In this document: one piece after another, positions 1-7,918 of the stretch
Layout: the number at the start of each line of letters is the position of its first letter
How positions within the stretch are numbered: the first letter of the stretch is position 1
DNA from: Alphaproteobacteria bacterium
GTDB taxonomy: Bacteria; Pseudomonadota; Alphaproteobacteria; Rs-D84
Direction: 5' to 3'
Length of the DNA: 41,886 bases
Assembly: GCA_016927395.1 (NCBI GenBank)
Contig: JAFGMU010000013.1
Coordinates: forward strand, 1 to 41,886
The notes under the pieces: generated by a model
Databases searched by the model: none
Told to the model about the DNA's origin: nothing
Seen by the model: only the letters and a program-made list of their open reading frames with translations
Translations under genes and position numbers: made by a program

Positions 1-29
1 AAACCAGAAAAGTCAAGAAAAATCAGTAC

Positions 30-43
30 GGTATTATAATACC
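30..43. repeat. 14-bp perfect palindrome just past argS
   Basis: GGTATTATAATACC is a perfect 14-bp palindrome lying immediately 3' of the argS stop codon. On the minus strand a T-rich stretch (GATTTTTC) follows about 5 nt after it. It could be a weak terminator hairpin for the argS operon or a protein-binding site; the sequence does not decide. Confidence 0.35.
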
Positions 44-44
44 A

Positions 45-1757
45 TTACATTTCATTAGGGATTTTTAGACCCATTAAATCAATAACAGTTGATAGTGTAT
101 TAAATGCAATTTGAACAATTTTCATACGCTGGGCACGAATTTGTTCATCAACATCATCGCGCAGTATAGGACAGTTGTGATAAAAAGTATTTACCAGCTG
201 GCATAAATCATAGACATAGTTTGCCAAAATGTCAGTTGCACGATTATCAAATGCAACCTGCACTGTGCGTTCAAAATCCAATAATCCAATCAACAGGTTT
301 CTTTCATCTTTTGACAATTCGACAAGTTTTGAATTGTTTGTTTTTACATTTGATTTTTTCAGAACGCTGTTCAAACGAACGGCTGTGTACAGAATATATG
401 GTCCGGTGCGACCTTCGAAACTGGTGACTGATTCCGGATCAAAAATATAATCAGAACGTAAATCATGCATCAAATCATTAAATTTTAATGCAGCCAAAGC
501 GATTGATTCTGTTATTTCATTATTAATTTTTTTACCGGATTCTAAAACACGTACGCGTGCAGCATTATTTACCATTTCAATAATATCGTTCAGTCCAGCC
601 GCATTACCGTCACGGGTCTTGAACGGCTTTCCGTCGGCACCATTTATTGTTCCGTATCCAATGTGTTCCAAATTTTCTGTTGGAAATAAATTCGTTAATT
701 CCGCAACACGAAATAACTGTTCAAAATGTAATTTTTGACGACTGTCGGTCAGATAGATTATCTTATCCGGATTATCCGTAATCTTGCGGTAATACAAAGC
801 CATAATGTCGGTTGCATCATAAGGAACTGCCCCACGCGAATTATAAAACATAACCGGCGGCATCGGTGCAGTATCAGAATCTTTTTTTACAACAATTATT
901 TCTGCACCATCGCTTTTTTCCAAAAGATGTTTTTCACGCAAAATTTTTTCAACAGGTTCAATATACTTTGCAGCATTACGTTCCCCCAAAGTATTATCAA
1001 AAGGCATAATGTTTATTTTTTTTATAACATCTTCCATTGCTTTCAATGATACTGGGATAAAAACGTTATAAAGCGCATTGTATCCGGCATGACCCTTTTG
1101 AAGTTCTGCGGTAATTACACGCGCCTGTTCCATAAATTCTTCATCTGTTTTTGCCAGCTCTGCAGCGGACGGATAATAAGTATCCAATTCCTGGACAGGT
1201 ATATAATATTTTGAATAGTCCAGTTTTGAATTAAATTTGTCTTGAAAAAATGGCCAATCGGGATGAAGTTTTTTTATCCATGCAATAACCAGCCCCATTG
1301 ACCTGCCCCAATCACCAATATGATTGTATGAAATTGTATTGTGTCCCAGGAACTTTGCAATACGATTAAAAGTATCACCAACGATTGATGTTCGCAAATG
1401 TCCGATATGTAAAGACTTGGCCACATTATACGCACCATAGTCCATATCAATGGTTAGTGGGTTTGGATTTTTTATTTCGATTTTTTTATCAGCAGATTCC
1501 CAAATAAAATTGTCTTTGATTTTAATGTTTATAAATCCAGGTCCTGCGATTGAAGCGTTTTCTACAAAATCCAATTCGGAAATTTTTGGCAATAAATCAC
1601 CTGCCAGTTCACGTGGATTTTTACCGGCGGATTTGGCCATAACCATTGCAGCATTTGTTGCAAAATCACCAAATTCACGATTTTTAGGGGTTTCCAGATT
1701 TGCGTCAAATCCCAGTTTTTCATTTATACTGTTTGATACGAACTTATAAAGGTTCAT
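45..1757 (-). CDS. argS: Arginyl-tRNA synthetase
   Basis: Class I aminoacyl-tRNA synthetase that charges tRNA-Arg with arginine in the cytoplasm. The 570-residue length is normal for ArgS. Residues 1-80 form the N-terminal additional domain. The HIGH signature is intact at residues 117-120. The degenerate KMSKS equivalent is the GKPFKTRDG segment near 376-384, typical of ArgS. The C-terminal anticodon-binding domain ends in the LGLKIPNEM-like tail usual for the family. The start has AAGGAA seven bases upstream. It is the last gene of a minus-strand run after a response regulator and a histidine kinase, 18 bp downstream of the kinase stop, so co-transcription is likely. Identification is secure from the motifs and full length. 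Confidence 0.97.
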   Translation of the reverse strand: MNLYKFVSNSINEKLGFDANLETPKNREFGDFATNAAMVMAKSAGKNPRELAGDLLPKISELDFVENASIAGPGFINIKIKDNFIWESADKKIEIKNPNPLTIDMDYGAYNVAKSLHIGHLRTSIVGDTFNRIAKFLGHNTISYNHIGDWGRSMGLVIAWIKKLHPDWPFFQDKFNSKLDYSKYYIPVQELDTYYPSAAELAKTDEEFMEQARVITAELQKGHAGYNALYNVFIPVSLKAMEDVIKKINIMPFDNTLGERNAAKYIEPVEKILREKHLLEKSDGAEIIVVKKDSDTAPMPPVMFYNSRGAVPYDATDIMALYYRKITDNPDKIIYLTDSRQKLHFEQLFRVAELTNLFPTENLEHIGYGTINGADGKPFKTRDGNAAGLNDIIEMVNNAARVRVLESGKKINNEITESIALAALKFNDLMHDLRSDYIFDPESVTSFEGRTGPYILYTAVRLNSVLKKSNVKTNNSKLVELSKDERNLLIGLLDFERTVQVAFDNRATDILANYVYDLCQLVNTFYHNCPILRDDVDEQIRAQRMKIVQIAFNTLSTVIDLMGLKIPNEM

Positions 1758-1775
1758 TTACAATTCCTTTTTCAA

Positions 1776-3056
1776 TTACAAAGGCAATACGATTCTTACA
1801 CGCAAACCGCCCAATTCACTATTTTCCAAGAACATTTGTCCACCGTGATTTTCAAATGCTGTTTGTGCAATTGAAAGTCCCAGTCCTGTTCCACCAGATT
1901 CTGAACCACGTGCTTCGTCCAAGCGAACAAATGGGCGCAAAGCATCTGCTTTTTTATCATCTGGAATTCCTGGACCATCATCTTCGATAATTACTTCGAC
2001 CTGTTCTGCGGAATCAATCTCTGTAATTCTGATTTTTTTCTTTGCGTATCTGGCTGCGTTTTCAATAACATTTCCAAAAGCGCTGGCCAATGCCATTGGT
2101 CTGGCATAAAACTGGACAGGATTTTCTGGGAATACCGTTTCAATTTTTTTGTTTCCAGCAGCATCACGAACAATACGTGTCAACATGGCTGGCAGTTCGG
2201 TCTTTTGTTCTATTTCGGGCATTTCACCGCGGGCAAAAGCCAAATACCCATTAATCATTTCTGCCATACGATCTATATCATGCATCAAATCGTCTTTTTC
2301 CGCTTCGCCTGTTTCAATACCCAGACGCATGCGTGCAAGTGGAGCTTTTAAATCATGGCTGACCGCGTTTAACATATCTGTTCTGGTGCGATTATAACGA
2401 TTTAATCTTTCTTTCATTTTTATCATAGCAACTGCAGCTTCGCGAATTTCTTTGGACCCCGATGGTACAAAACCAGGCGCGTCCAATCCGCGACCAAAAT
2501 TACTGGCTGCACGTGCAATGCTTCGAATGCTGCGTGTATGGATTATGACAAATGGTGTAATTAAAATTGATACAATTAATATTGAACCAATTAACCATAA
2601 AATAAATACGTCGGTACTGGTTGAATAAATACGATACAAAGAAGTTGCAAAAGTTGCAATTTTTCCATCTTTTGTCGGAACGTCAACAAACACCAGTCTT
2701 TTTGCTTTGTCCATATAAATAGTTGCAGGACGTTTTACTTTTGATGATAACTCGGATGCCAACATTCCAGTTTCGCGAGCGTTATTATCATTTTTTTCAG
2801 GGCGGTTTAATTTATCGTTAACTGTTACATTTATTCCTGTATCACGGCCCATTGTCATTGTGGCACTGGTTTCGCCAGCATCCATCAAATTTACCATTGT
2901 TGCAATTTCACCAGCCAAGCTGCGCGCCATAGTTCCATGAACACGTGTCCAATGGTTTCCAAAGAAAGCATTTGCAACGATAACCTGTGCGATAATCAAT
3001 GGTATCAAAACCATTAATACTGTGCGCCATAAAAAACTGCGAGGTATTAATCTCAT
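1776..3056 (-). CDS. Sensor histidine kinase, EnvZ/OmpR type
   Basis: Membrane-bound sensor kinase of 426 residues. Hydrophobic segments near residues 11-32 and 150-174 enclose a periplasmic sensing region of about 115 residues. A HAMP-like linker follows (about 175-225). The HisKA box AVSHDLKAPLARM places the phospho-acceptor at His234. The ATPase domain shows the N box (FGNVIENAARYA, about 327-338), the DDGPGIP G1 box (359-365) and GTGLGLSIA (389-397). All catalytic elements look intact. ACGGAG lies about eight bases before the ATG. The response regulator is immediately upstream on the same strand, so the two form a cognate pair; the signal is unknown. Arrangement and domain order resemble EnvZ-type kinases, but nothing in the sensor region identifies a ligand. 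Confidence 0.93.
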   Translation of the reverse strand: MRLIPRSFLWRTVLMVLIPLIIAQVIVANAFFGNHWTRVHGTMARSLAGEIATMVNLMDAGETSATMTMGRDTGINVTVNDKLNRPEKNDNNARETGMLASELSSKVKRPATIYMDKAKRLVFVDVPTKDGKIATFATSLYRIYSTSTDVFILWLIGSILIVSILITPFVIIHTRSIRSIARAASNFGRGLDAPGFVPSGSKEIREAAVAMIKMKERLNRYNRTRTDMLNAVSHDLKAPLARMRLGIETGEAEKDDLMHDIDRMAEMINGYLAFARGEMPEIEQKTELPAMLTRIVRDAAGNKKIETVFPENPVQFYARPMALASAFGNVIENAARYAKKKIRITEIDSAEQVEVIIEDDGPGIPDDKKADALRPFVRLDEARGSESGGTGLGLSIAQTAFENHGGQMFLENSELGGLRVRIVLPL

Positions 3057-3111
3057 AAAAAACTCCGTTTTATTATTGTTAAGTTAACTTTTAATAATTT
3101 TTACCGAATTA

Positions 3112-3744
3112 TCAAGCATTAACCATTTTATAACCTTTTCCGCGAACTGTTATTATATCTAGGTTTGATAATACACTATTTAATTTGTTGCGCAAGCGTT
3201 TTGCGACCATAGGTGCCGCAGATGCAGTGTTACCAACAGGGGTAACCAATTGTTGTAACAGCTTTTTTTCTTCCCCTGACAAAGCCAATAGCTTTGGTTG
3301 TTCATTATCGGCGGTTTTAATAAAAAATTCATCATCGGCAAAAATTAAATTATCTGGCATTCCGCTGGTTTCATTAGCTAATCTATTTTTTATCATATTA
3401 TTAAGACGTAAAACCAATTCCTGTAATTGAAAAGGTTTGGCCAAATAATCATTAGCGCCACCGGAAAGACCATCAATAGCATTTTCAGGCCCCGAAAGTG
3501 CTGTTAGCATAATAACAGGTGTTTGGTTGCCAGAATTGCGAAGCCCCCGTAGAAAAGTTAAACCATCCATTCCGCCCATCATTCTATCCAAAACGATGGC
3601 GTCAGCTTGTAACTTTTGCATTATTTCTGCGCCCTGTTCTGCAGAATCTGCACTGAGTGTGTTAAACCCCGCAGCGCGCAAACCTTTTACTAGCGTGTTG
3701 CGCAACATAGAGTCATCGTCAATAATCAGAATTGTTTTATTCAT
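3112..3744 (-). CDS. Response regulator with short C-terminal DNA-binding domain
   Basis: A 210-residue response regulator. The receiver domain has the acidic pair Asp10-Asp11, phospho-acceptor Asp53 in VLDRMMGG, the Thr/Ala switch region near 81-82 and Lys103 in LAKPFQ. After a linker, the last 65 or so residues form a compact winged-helix effector ending in ITVRGKGYKMV, the wing signature of OmpR/PhoB regulators. The effector is shorter than the usual 95-100 residues. It precedes the histidine kinase by 55 bp and is its likely partner. There is no Shine-Dalgarno sequence. A TATATT hexamer (3751-3756, minus) ends six bases before the ATG, so the message may be leaderless. Target genes cannot be read from this window. 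Confidence 0.92.
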   Translation of the reverse strand: MNKTILIIDDDSMLRNTLVKGLRAAGFNTLSADSAEQGAEIMQKLQADAIVLDRMMGGMDGLTFLRGLRNSGNQTPVIMLTALSGPENAIDGLSGGANDYLAKPFQLQELVLRLNNMIKNRLANETSGMPDNLIFADDEFFIKTADNEQPKLLALSGEEKKLLQQLVTPVGNTASAAPMVAKRLRNKLNSVLSNLDIITVRGKGYKMVNA

Positions 3745-3764
3745 AATATCAATATAGTAAAGAA

Positions 3765-3792
3765 TTAAAGAGTGAAAAGGCTCACTCTTTAA
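3765..3792 (-). terminator. Hairpin terminator after the 311-aa secreted protein
   Basis: An 11-bp perfect stem (TTAAAGAGTGA with TCACTCTTTAA) closes a six-base loop, seven bases past the stop of the gene at 3798-4733. The T-run behind it on the minus strand is weak, so it may only partly terminate, and read-through into the response regulator gene is possible. Confidence 0.5.
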
Positions 3793-3797
3793 TATTT

Positions 3798-4733
3798 TTA
3801 TTTCTGCAAAGGTTCAACCGCATATTCGCCCGGTTGTATTGTTTGCATCCCGCCAGTTGCCGACTGCATCCCATACTCGCTGTCTGTTGCGGCTTTGAAT
3901 TTCATTCCGCCATTTGAATATTCTGTTTTGAATAGTGCATATCCAGTTCCACCACCAGTGGTTGGTCCCTGAAGACCCAAAGAATAATATCCACCCATGA
4001 TTCCATAATCCAAATCAATATAATCAATATTAACCAATATTGATACGTTGGTCAGACCATCACTGGTCATATTACATGTAAATTCGCGATTTGCCAATGT
4101 TGCTTGTGAATTAATTGGAACAACAATATCCATAACGGTTGGTTCGCAAACCCTGTCTATTCCGTTAACTAAAAATTCATAAGTCATACCAACGGTTGCT
4201 TTGGACAGACCGGTTGAAATATTTACCTGGGAAACAGTTGCTTTTGGTATCTTTACCAATGCATTAGCAATACCAGCACGAACTGGGAAAGATATTCCAG
4301 ATTGCAGGCATGAACGACTGAATGGATCAGCTTCACATATATAAACACGTGAATGAGCATTCATCATGAACATATTTGCAATACTGTTAAATAAAAATGT
4401 TCTGGTAATACGGTCATTCAATTTTGTACAGCCAAAGTCGCGGCAAATAATCATCGGACGATCAGCAAATGAAACGCCTGGTAATTTTTTAGTTTCAGCA
4501 TTACGTGCATCAGTTATGTTTTGGTCATAATTTAAACTGTCAGCACGTTCCATAAAGTTATTTTCAGGTATAAAATTCACGTCATCTGGGTATGCATAAT
4601 AAGATTGTACAGGTGTTTCGGTGTAAACAGTCTGAAATCCTTGGTTTGTTGTGTCTGTTGCAAAATTGTCTGCAGCCCAAACATCACCAACAACAAATAA
4701 CGCAAAAAAAACTGTAAAAATAAGTCTTGTCAT
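3798..4733 (-). CDS. Secreted protein of unknown function, 311 aa
   Basis: No family recognised. The first 20 residues (MTRLIFTVFFALFVVGDVWA) are a good Sec signal peptide with cleavage after VWA, so the mature protein should be periplasmic or exported. The mature part has six or so cysteines in pairs (for example CRDFGC, and CEADPFSRSC), which could form disulfides. The centre is beta-rich and hydrophilic, with a Gly/Thr-rich stretch (PTTGGGTGYALF) near residue 255. It ends in a Met/Gly/Gln-rich tail. A good promoter (4759-4788) and GGG-rich ribosome binding site precede it, and a hairpin follows, so it is probably its own transcription unit. Its position upstream of a two-component system suggests an envelope role, but that is only context. 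Confidence 0.85.
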   Translation of the reverse strand: MTRLIFTVFFALFVVGDVWAADNFATDTTNQGFQTVYTETPVQSYYAYPDDVNFIPENNFMERADSLNYDQNITDARNAETKKLPGVSFADRPMIICRDFGCTKLNDRITRTFLFNSIANMFMMNAHSRVYICEADPFSRSCLQSGISFPVRAGIANALVKIPKATVSQVNISTGLSKATVGMTYEFLVNGIDRVCEPTVMDIVVPINSQATLANREFTCNMTSDGLTNVSILVNIDYIDLDYGIMGGYYSLGLQGPTTGGGTGYALFKTEYSNGGMKFKAATDSEYGMQSATGGMQTIQPGEYAVEPLQK

Positions 4734-4758
4734 ATTTTGACCCTTTCCCTTTCATGGA

Positions 4759-4788
4759 ATATTAGAACAAACGCGACATCTGTGTCAA
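4759..4788 (-). promoter_or_regulatory. Sigma70-type promoter for the 311-aa secreted protein
   Basis: Read on the minus strand: TTGACA, 18-base spacer, TAATAT, then about 25 bases to the start codon with AAAGGG in the leader. It diverges from the promoter of the ruvB-tol operon. Confidence 0.7.
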
Positions 4789-4804
4789 AGCAAAAATATT
4801 TATG

Positions 4805-4834
4805 TTGAAAATAACATTCTGAATGTTCTATAAA
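4805..4834 (+). promoter_or_regulatory. Promoter of the hydrolase-ruvB-tol operon
   Basis: TTGAAA (4805-4810), 18-base spacer, TATAAA (4829-4834). Transcription would start near 4841, which excludes an ATG at 4834 and supports the hydrolase start at 4870. A second possible -10 (TATAAT, 4840-4845) lacks a good -35. The spacer contains a perfect 7+1+7 palindrome, described separately. Confidence 0.6.
4813..4827. promoter_or_regulatory. Operator-like palindrome between -35 and -10
   Basis: AACATTC-T-GAATGTT is a 15-bp perfect inverted repeat filling the spacer of the promoter for the ruvB operon. A repressor bound here would block RNA polymerase. Because ruvB is often SOS-controlled, LexA is one candidate, but the site is not the GTTC-N7-GTTC direct repeat known for alphaproteobacterial LexA. 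Confidence 0.5.
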
Positions 4835-4869
4835 TGATTTATAATCAATATCAAGGAAGGTATTTCAAA

Positions 4870-5529
4870 ATGGTTGACATAGTAATAACAGGTGAAAATG
4901 GAAAATTACACGCGGTATATCATAAATCTGCAGCCGAAGCTGCACCATTGGCAGTCGTGCTAAGCGGTAACCCCAGACAAAAATACCATATGAACGATCG
5001 TGTTTCGTATGCAATGTTTAGATCATTTATGGATATTGGATTTTCTGTTTTGCGTTTTGATTATCGTGGCGTCAATGATTCCGAAGGTTCAATTGGAACA
5101 ACCGCCGACAATATGTTGGACATTGCAACAGTAATTGATTGGATTCAAAATCATAACGAAGACAGTGATAAAATCTGGCTGGCTGGACATCAATTGGGCG
5201 CTTGGTATGTATTGCAAGCAATGATGCGCAGACCTGAAATTTCTGGTTTTGCGCTGGTATCACCTGATTCTTCGATTTCGGATTTTGCATTTTTGTCGCC
5301 GCGTCCAAATCGTGGTTTATTGATACAGGGTGCTGCAGAATCTGATGATTCACGTGCTTTTTCTACACATTTGACCCAGGTGTTAAAAAAACAAGCGCAA
5401 ATAGATTTAGAAACAATTCGTATTAAAAATGCCGATGCAAATTATACTGGTGCCCCAGAGTTGCGCCAAATGTATAATGATTTAAAGGCATACGTCGGCC
5501 GTGAAAACGAAGAAGACAAGTTGTTATAG
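4870..5529 (+). CDS. COG2945-like alpha/beta hydrolase fold protein, catalytic residues missing
   Basis: Cytoplasmic alpha/beta-hydrolase fold protein of 219 residues. The ATG at 4870 is chosen because AAGGAAGG (4853-4860) lies nine bases upstream; an earlier ATG at 4834 would precede the transcription start. It follows the COG2945 pattern closely: VLRFDYRGVNDSEG after strand 3, IWLAGHQLGAW at the nucleophile elbow, and DFAFLSPRPNRGLLIQG after strand 6. The elbow GxSxG reads GHQLG, so the nucleophilic Ser is Gln (residue 108). The usual GDADE acid motif reads GAAES. The expected GANH histidine falls on Ala190 or Asn191. All three triad positions look lost, so it is probably a non-enzymatic member. 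Only one base separates its stop from the ruvB start. Confidence 0.85.
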   Translation: MVDIVITGENGKLHAVYHKSAAEAAPLAVVLSGNPRQKYHMNDRVSYAMFRSFMDIGFSVLRFDYRGVNDSEGSIGTTADNMLDIATVIDWIQNHNEDSDKIWLAGHQLGAWYVLQAMMRRPEISGFALVSPDSSISDFAFLSPRPNRGLLIQGAAESDDSRAFSTHLTQVLKKQAQIDLETIRIKNADANYTGAPELRQMYNDLKAYVGRENEEDKLL

Positions 5530-5530
5530 T

Positions 5531-6520
5531 ATGGAAAATAAAGAAAGATTTTTAGATGCTAATATCCCAGACGAAATGACGACCAGTATTCGCCCAAAAC
5601 GTATGGGTGATTTTGTCGGTCAGGAAGGTTTGAAACAAAACCTGTCTGTTTTTATTAATGCCGCGCGCGGTCGCAGTGAATCCATGGATCATGTTTTGTT
5701 GTATGGTCCCCCGGGATTGGGCAAAACCACACTTGCGCACATTATTGCAAATGAATTGGGAACAAATTTTCGTGCAACAGCCGCACCTATGTTGACCAAG
5801 CAAGGTGACTTGGCTGCAATCTTGACATCTTTGGAACCAATGGACGTTTTGTTTATTGATGAAATTCATCGTCTGCCAACTGCAATCGAGGAAGTTTTGT
5901 ATTCCGCAATGGAAGATTTCAAATTGGATATTATGCTGGGCGAAGGTCCATCTGCCAAAAGTGTCAGAATTGACCTACCCCAGTTTACTTTGGTTGGCGC
6001 AACAACACGTACGGGATTATTATCTAATCCACTGCGCGACAGATTTGGAATTGATTTGCGTTTGAATTTTTATGAACCCGTCGATTTGGCAAAAATTATT
6101 TCGCGCAGTGCAAATATTTTGGGAATTGATATTGAACCTGGGGCGGCTGATATTTTGTCAATCAGTGCGCGCGGAACACCACGAATCGCAAATCGTTTAT
6201 TGAAACGTGCACGTGATTTTGCAGCTGCAACTGGTGCAAAATCAATAAATTCCGACACTATAAAAACAACACTATTTCAATTAAAAATTGATGGTCGTGG
6301 ACTGGATAATATTGATCGCGAATATATGACTGCGATTGTAAAACATTATGCTGGGGGACCTGTTGGAATTGAAAATTTATCTGCGATATTATCAGAACCA
6401 TCAGACACAATCGAAGATGTAATTGAACCATACCTGATGCAGCAAGGATTTATTCAACGCACACCCCGCGGTCGCATTATCACTGACGCTGGATATCAAC
6501 ATTTGGGATTGGAAAAATAA
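5531..6520 (+). CDS. ruvB: Holliday junction branch migration ATPase RuvB
   Basis: AAA+ motor that drives branch migration with RuvA during recombinational repair. From the ATG at 5531 it is 329 residues, close to the usual 330-350. Walker A is GPPGLGKTT (59-67), Walker B is DEIH (110-113). The sensor region GATTRTGLLSNPLRDRFG with its arginine finger is intact, and the C-terminal winged helix ends FIQRTPRGRIIT as in other RuvBs. An in-frame ATG at 5501 overlaps the hydrolase and is less likely. In many alphaproteobacteria ruvC and ruvA precede ruvB; here the degenerate hydrolase takes that place, and ruvA and ruvC are not in the window. Identification is secure. Confidence 0.98.
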   Translation: MENKERFLDANIPDEMTTSIRPKRMGDFVGQEGLKQNLSVFINAARGRSESMDHVLLYGPPGLGKTTLAHIIANELGTNFRATAAPMLTKQGDLAAILTSLEPMDVLFIDEIHRLPTAIEEVLYSAMEDFKLDIMLGEGPSAKSVRIDLPQFTLVGATTRTGLLSNPLRDRFGIDLRLNFYEPVDLAKIISRSANILGIDIEPGAADILSISARGTPRIANRLLKRARDFAAATGAKSINSDTIKTTLFQLKIDGRGLDNIDREYMTAIVKHYAGGPVGIENLSAILSEPSDTIEDVIEPYLMQQGFIQRTPRGRIITDAGYQHLGLEK

Positions 6521-6524
6521 AAAA

Positions 6525-7022
6525 ATGCAAATTCCAATTATTGCAACTTTGACCGAAGAATCTTTAGAACTACCAGTTTCCGAAAATAAAATTAAAAAGG
6601 AACGTATTGCAGCGCGTGCTGTAATTTTTAGTTTGGAAAATAAAATTGCCCTGTTTCGTCCAGATTCTAAAATTGGTTATCGAATTCCTGGTGGTGGTAT
6701 CGAAGTTGGTGAAACAATCGAAGATGCATTACATCGCGAAGTTATGGAAGAAGTTGGTGCAACAATAAAAATTAACTCAAATCCAACAGCACAATTAATT
6801 GAATTGAAAAATGAAAAAAAAACAGAACAAATAAATTTTATATTTATTGCCCAATTGGTTGAGATAATCGAATTAAATAAAAATGTAAAATGGTTAAGTC
6901 TTGACGAAGCAATCGAAGAATTGTACTTTCAAGTACCGAAAACATACAAAAATGTATTTCGCCGCATGCGGGATATAAAGACATTGGAATATATTAAAAA
7001 TATTGGTGATGATAATGAATAA
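6525..7022 (+). CDS. Nudix hydrolase
   Basis: A 165-residue Nudix protein. The Nudix box fits the consensus exactly: G-x5-E-x7-REVMEEVGA starting in GGIEVGE, with all metal-binding glutamates kept. These enzymes cleave nucleoside diphosphates linked to another group; the substrate cannot be told from sequence. The N-terminal 25 residues precede a beta strand rich in Arg/Ala (ERIAARAVIF). It lies four bases after ruvB and overlaps ybgC, so it belongs to the operon. It is an insertion relative to the common ruvB-ybgC order. A role in clearing oxidised nucleotides would suit its neighbour ruvB, but this is inference. Confidence 0.9.
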   Translation: MQIPIIATLTEESLELPVSENKIKKERIAARAVIFSLENKIALFRPDSKIGYRIPGGGIEVGETIEDALHREVMEEVGATIKINSNPTAQLIELKNEKKTEQINFIFIAQLVEIIELNKNVKWLSLDEAIEELYFQVPKTYKNVFRRMRDIKTLEYIKNIGDDNE

Positions 7023-7392
7023 AATACATAAATTCCCTTTTTCAATTGCATATGCAGATACGGATGCCGGCGGGATTGTTTATCATGCACGTTATGTTGA
7101 AATCGCAGAACGCGCAAGAATGAAGTGGATGATGAACGCAACACCAAAAAATGGTGATATCGGTTTTGTTATAAAAGAACTGAAAATGCAATACATAAAA
7201 CCATTGCGTTTGGCGGATGATTTTGTTGTTGAAACACATATGACAAAATTGGGCGCAGCTTCGTTGAATGTCGAACAAAAGTTCGTGAAAAATGGAGATG
7301 TTTATGCTATACTTACCGGAACTGCAGCGTATATAGATTCTAATATGAAACCAAAACGCATACCGGATGAAATTATAAACATACTGAAATAA
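7015..7392 (+). CDS. ybgC: Acyl-CoA thioesterase YbgC, tol-pal associated
   Basis: HotDog-fold thioesterase of 125 residues (4-hydroxybenzoyl-CoA thioesterase family). The active-site segment AYADTDAGGIVYHARYVEI has the catalytic Asp and the HARY signature typical of YbgC. It is cytoplasmic and hydrolyses acyl-CoA or acyl-ACP; in the Tol cluster it is linked to phospholipid metabolism at the envelope. Possible starts are TTG 7003, GTG 7006, ATG 7009 and ATG 7015; I take 7015 because MNKIHKFPFSIAYADTD matches the family N-terminus, giving an eight-base overlap with the Nudix gene. Its place directly before tolQ is the classical order. Confidence 0.93.
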   Translation: MNKIHKFPFSIAYADTDAGGIVYHARYVEIAERARMKWMMNATPKNGDIGFVIKELKMQYIKPLRLADDFVVETHMTKLGAASLNVEQKFVKNGDVYAILTGTAAYIDSNMKPKRIPDEIINILK

Positions 7393-7410
7393 TAAAAAGG
7401 AAAAAATAAA

Positions 7411-7905
7411 ATGACAAATAGCTTTTCACTTCTTTCGCTGTTTACCAGTGGAAATTTAATAACTTTGGTAATATCGCTGACCCTTGTTGCTGCCAGTGTA
7501 TTTTCGTGGGCAATTATTATTGAAAAATTTCGCATGTGGAAATTCGAAAGACGTAACCCAACAACAATAAAGTCTGGCGATAATTTGGAATTGGTAGTTG
7601 ATAGACTTATTCGTCCGTTCGATAAAAATTTATGGTTCTTGTCAATGTTGTCATACGTTGCACCATTTGTTGGTTTGTTTGGAACAATTTGGGGTGTTAT
7701 GGATTCTTTTGCATCAATCGGTGTTAATCAATCTGTCAGTATTGGTGTTATTGCCCCAGGTTTAGCAACTGCATTAGGCACAACAGCACTTGGTTTAATT
7801 GCTGCTGTTCCAGCTGCTGTGGCATACCAGTATTTTACAAAAAAGGCAGATGATTTATACAACCACCTGGACGATGTCAGAAAAGACATAAAAGGTAAAA
7901 AATAA
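7411..7905 (+). CDS. tolQ: TolQ, Tol-Pal proton channel subunit (short form)
   Basis: Inner-membrane subunit that, with TolR, uses the proton gradient to energise TolA during envelope constriction. TM1 is about residues 16-38 (ending SWAIIIEKFRMWK). TM2 and TM3 carry the family hallmarks: APFVGLFGTIWGVMDSF and APGLATALGTTALGLIAAVPA. At 164 residues it is much shorter than E. coli TolQ (230). The missing part is mainly the cytoplasmic region between TM1 and TM2, reduced to about 50 residues, plus some of the C-terminal tail. The channel-lining residues of TM2/TM3 remain. AAAAAGG lies ahead of the ATG. ExbB is the alternative, but the ybgC-tolR-tolA context favours TolQ. Confidence 0.93.
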   Translation: MTNSFSLLSLFTSGNLITLVISLTLVAASVFSWAIIIEKFRMWKFERRNPTTIKSGDNLELVVDRLIRPFDKNLWFLSMLSYVAPFVGLFGTIWGVMDSFASIGVNQSVSIGVIAPGLATALGTTALGLIAAVPAAVAYQYFTKKADDLYNHLDDVRKDIKGKK

Positions 7906-7918
7906 AAAAGTTTTTAGT

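Noticed and set aside
4813-4827. Standard alphaproteobacterial LexA box
   Set aside because: The known box is the direct repeat GTTC-N7-GTTC; this is an inverted repeat with different core bases, so it is left as an unnamed operator candidate.
7411-7905. ExbB instead of TolQ
   Set aside because: Family motifs fit both, but ybgC before and tolR/tolA after point to Tol.
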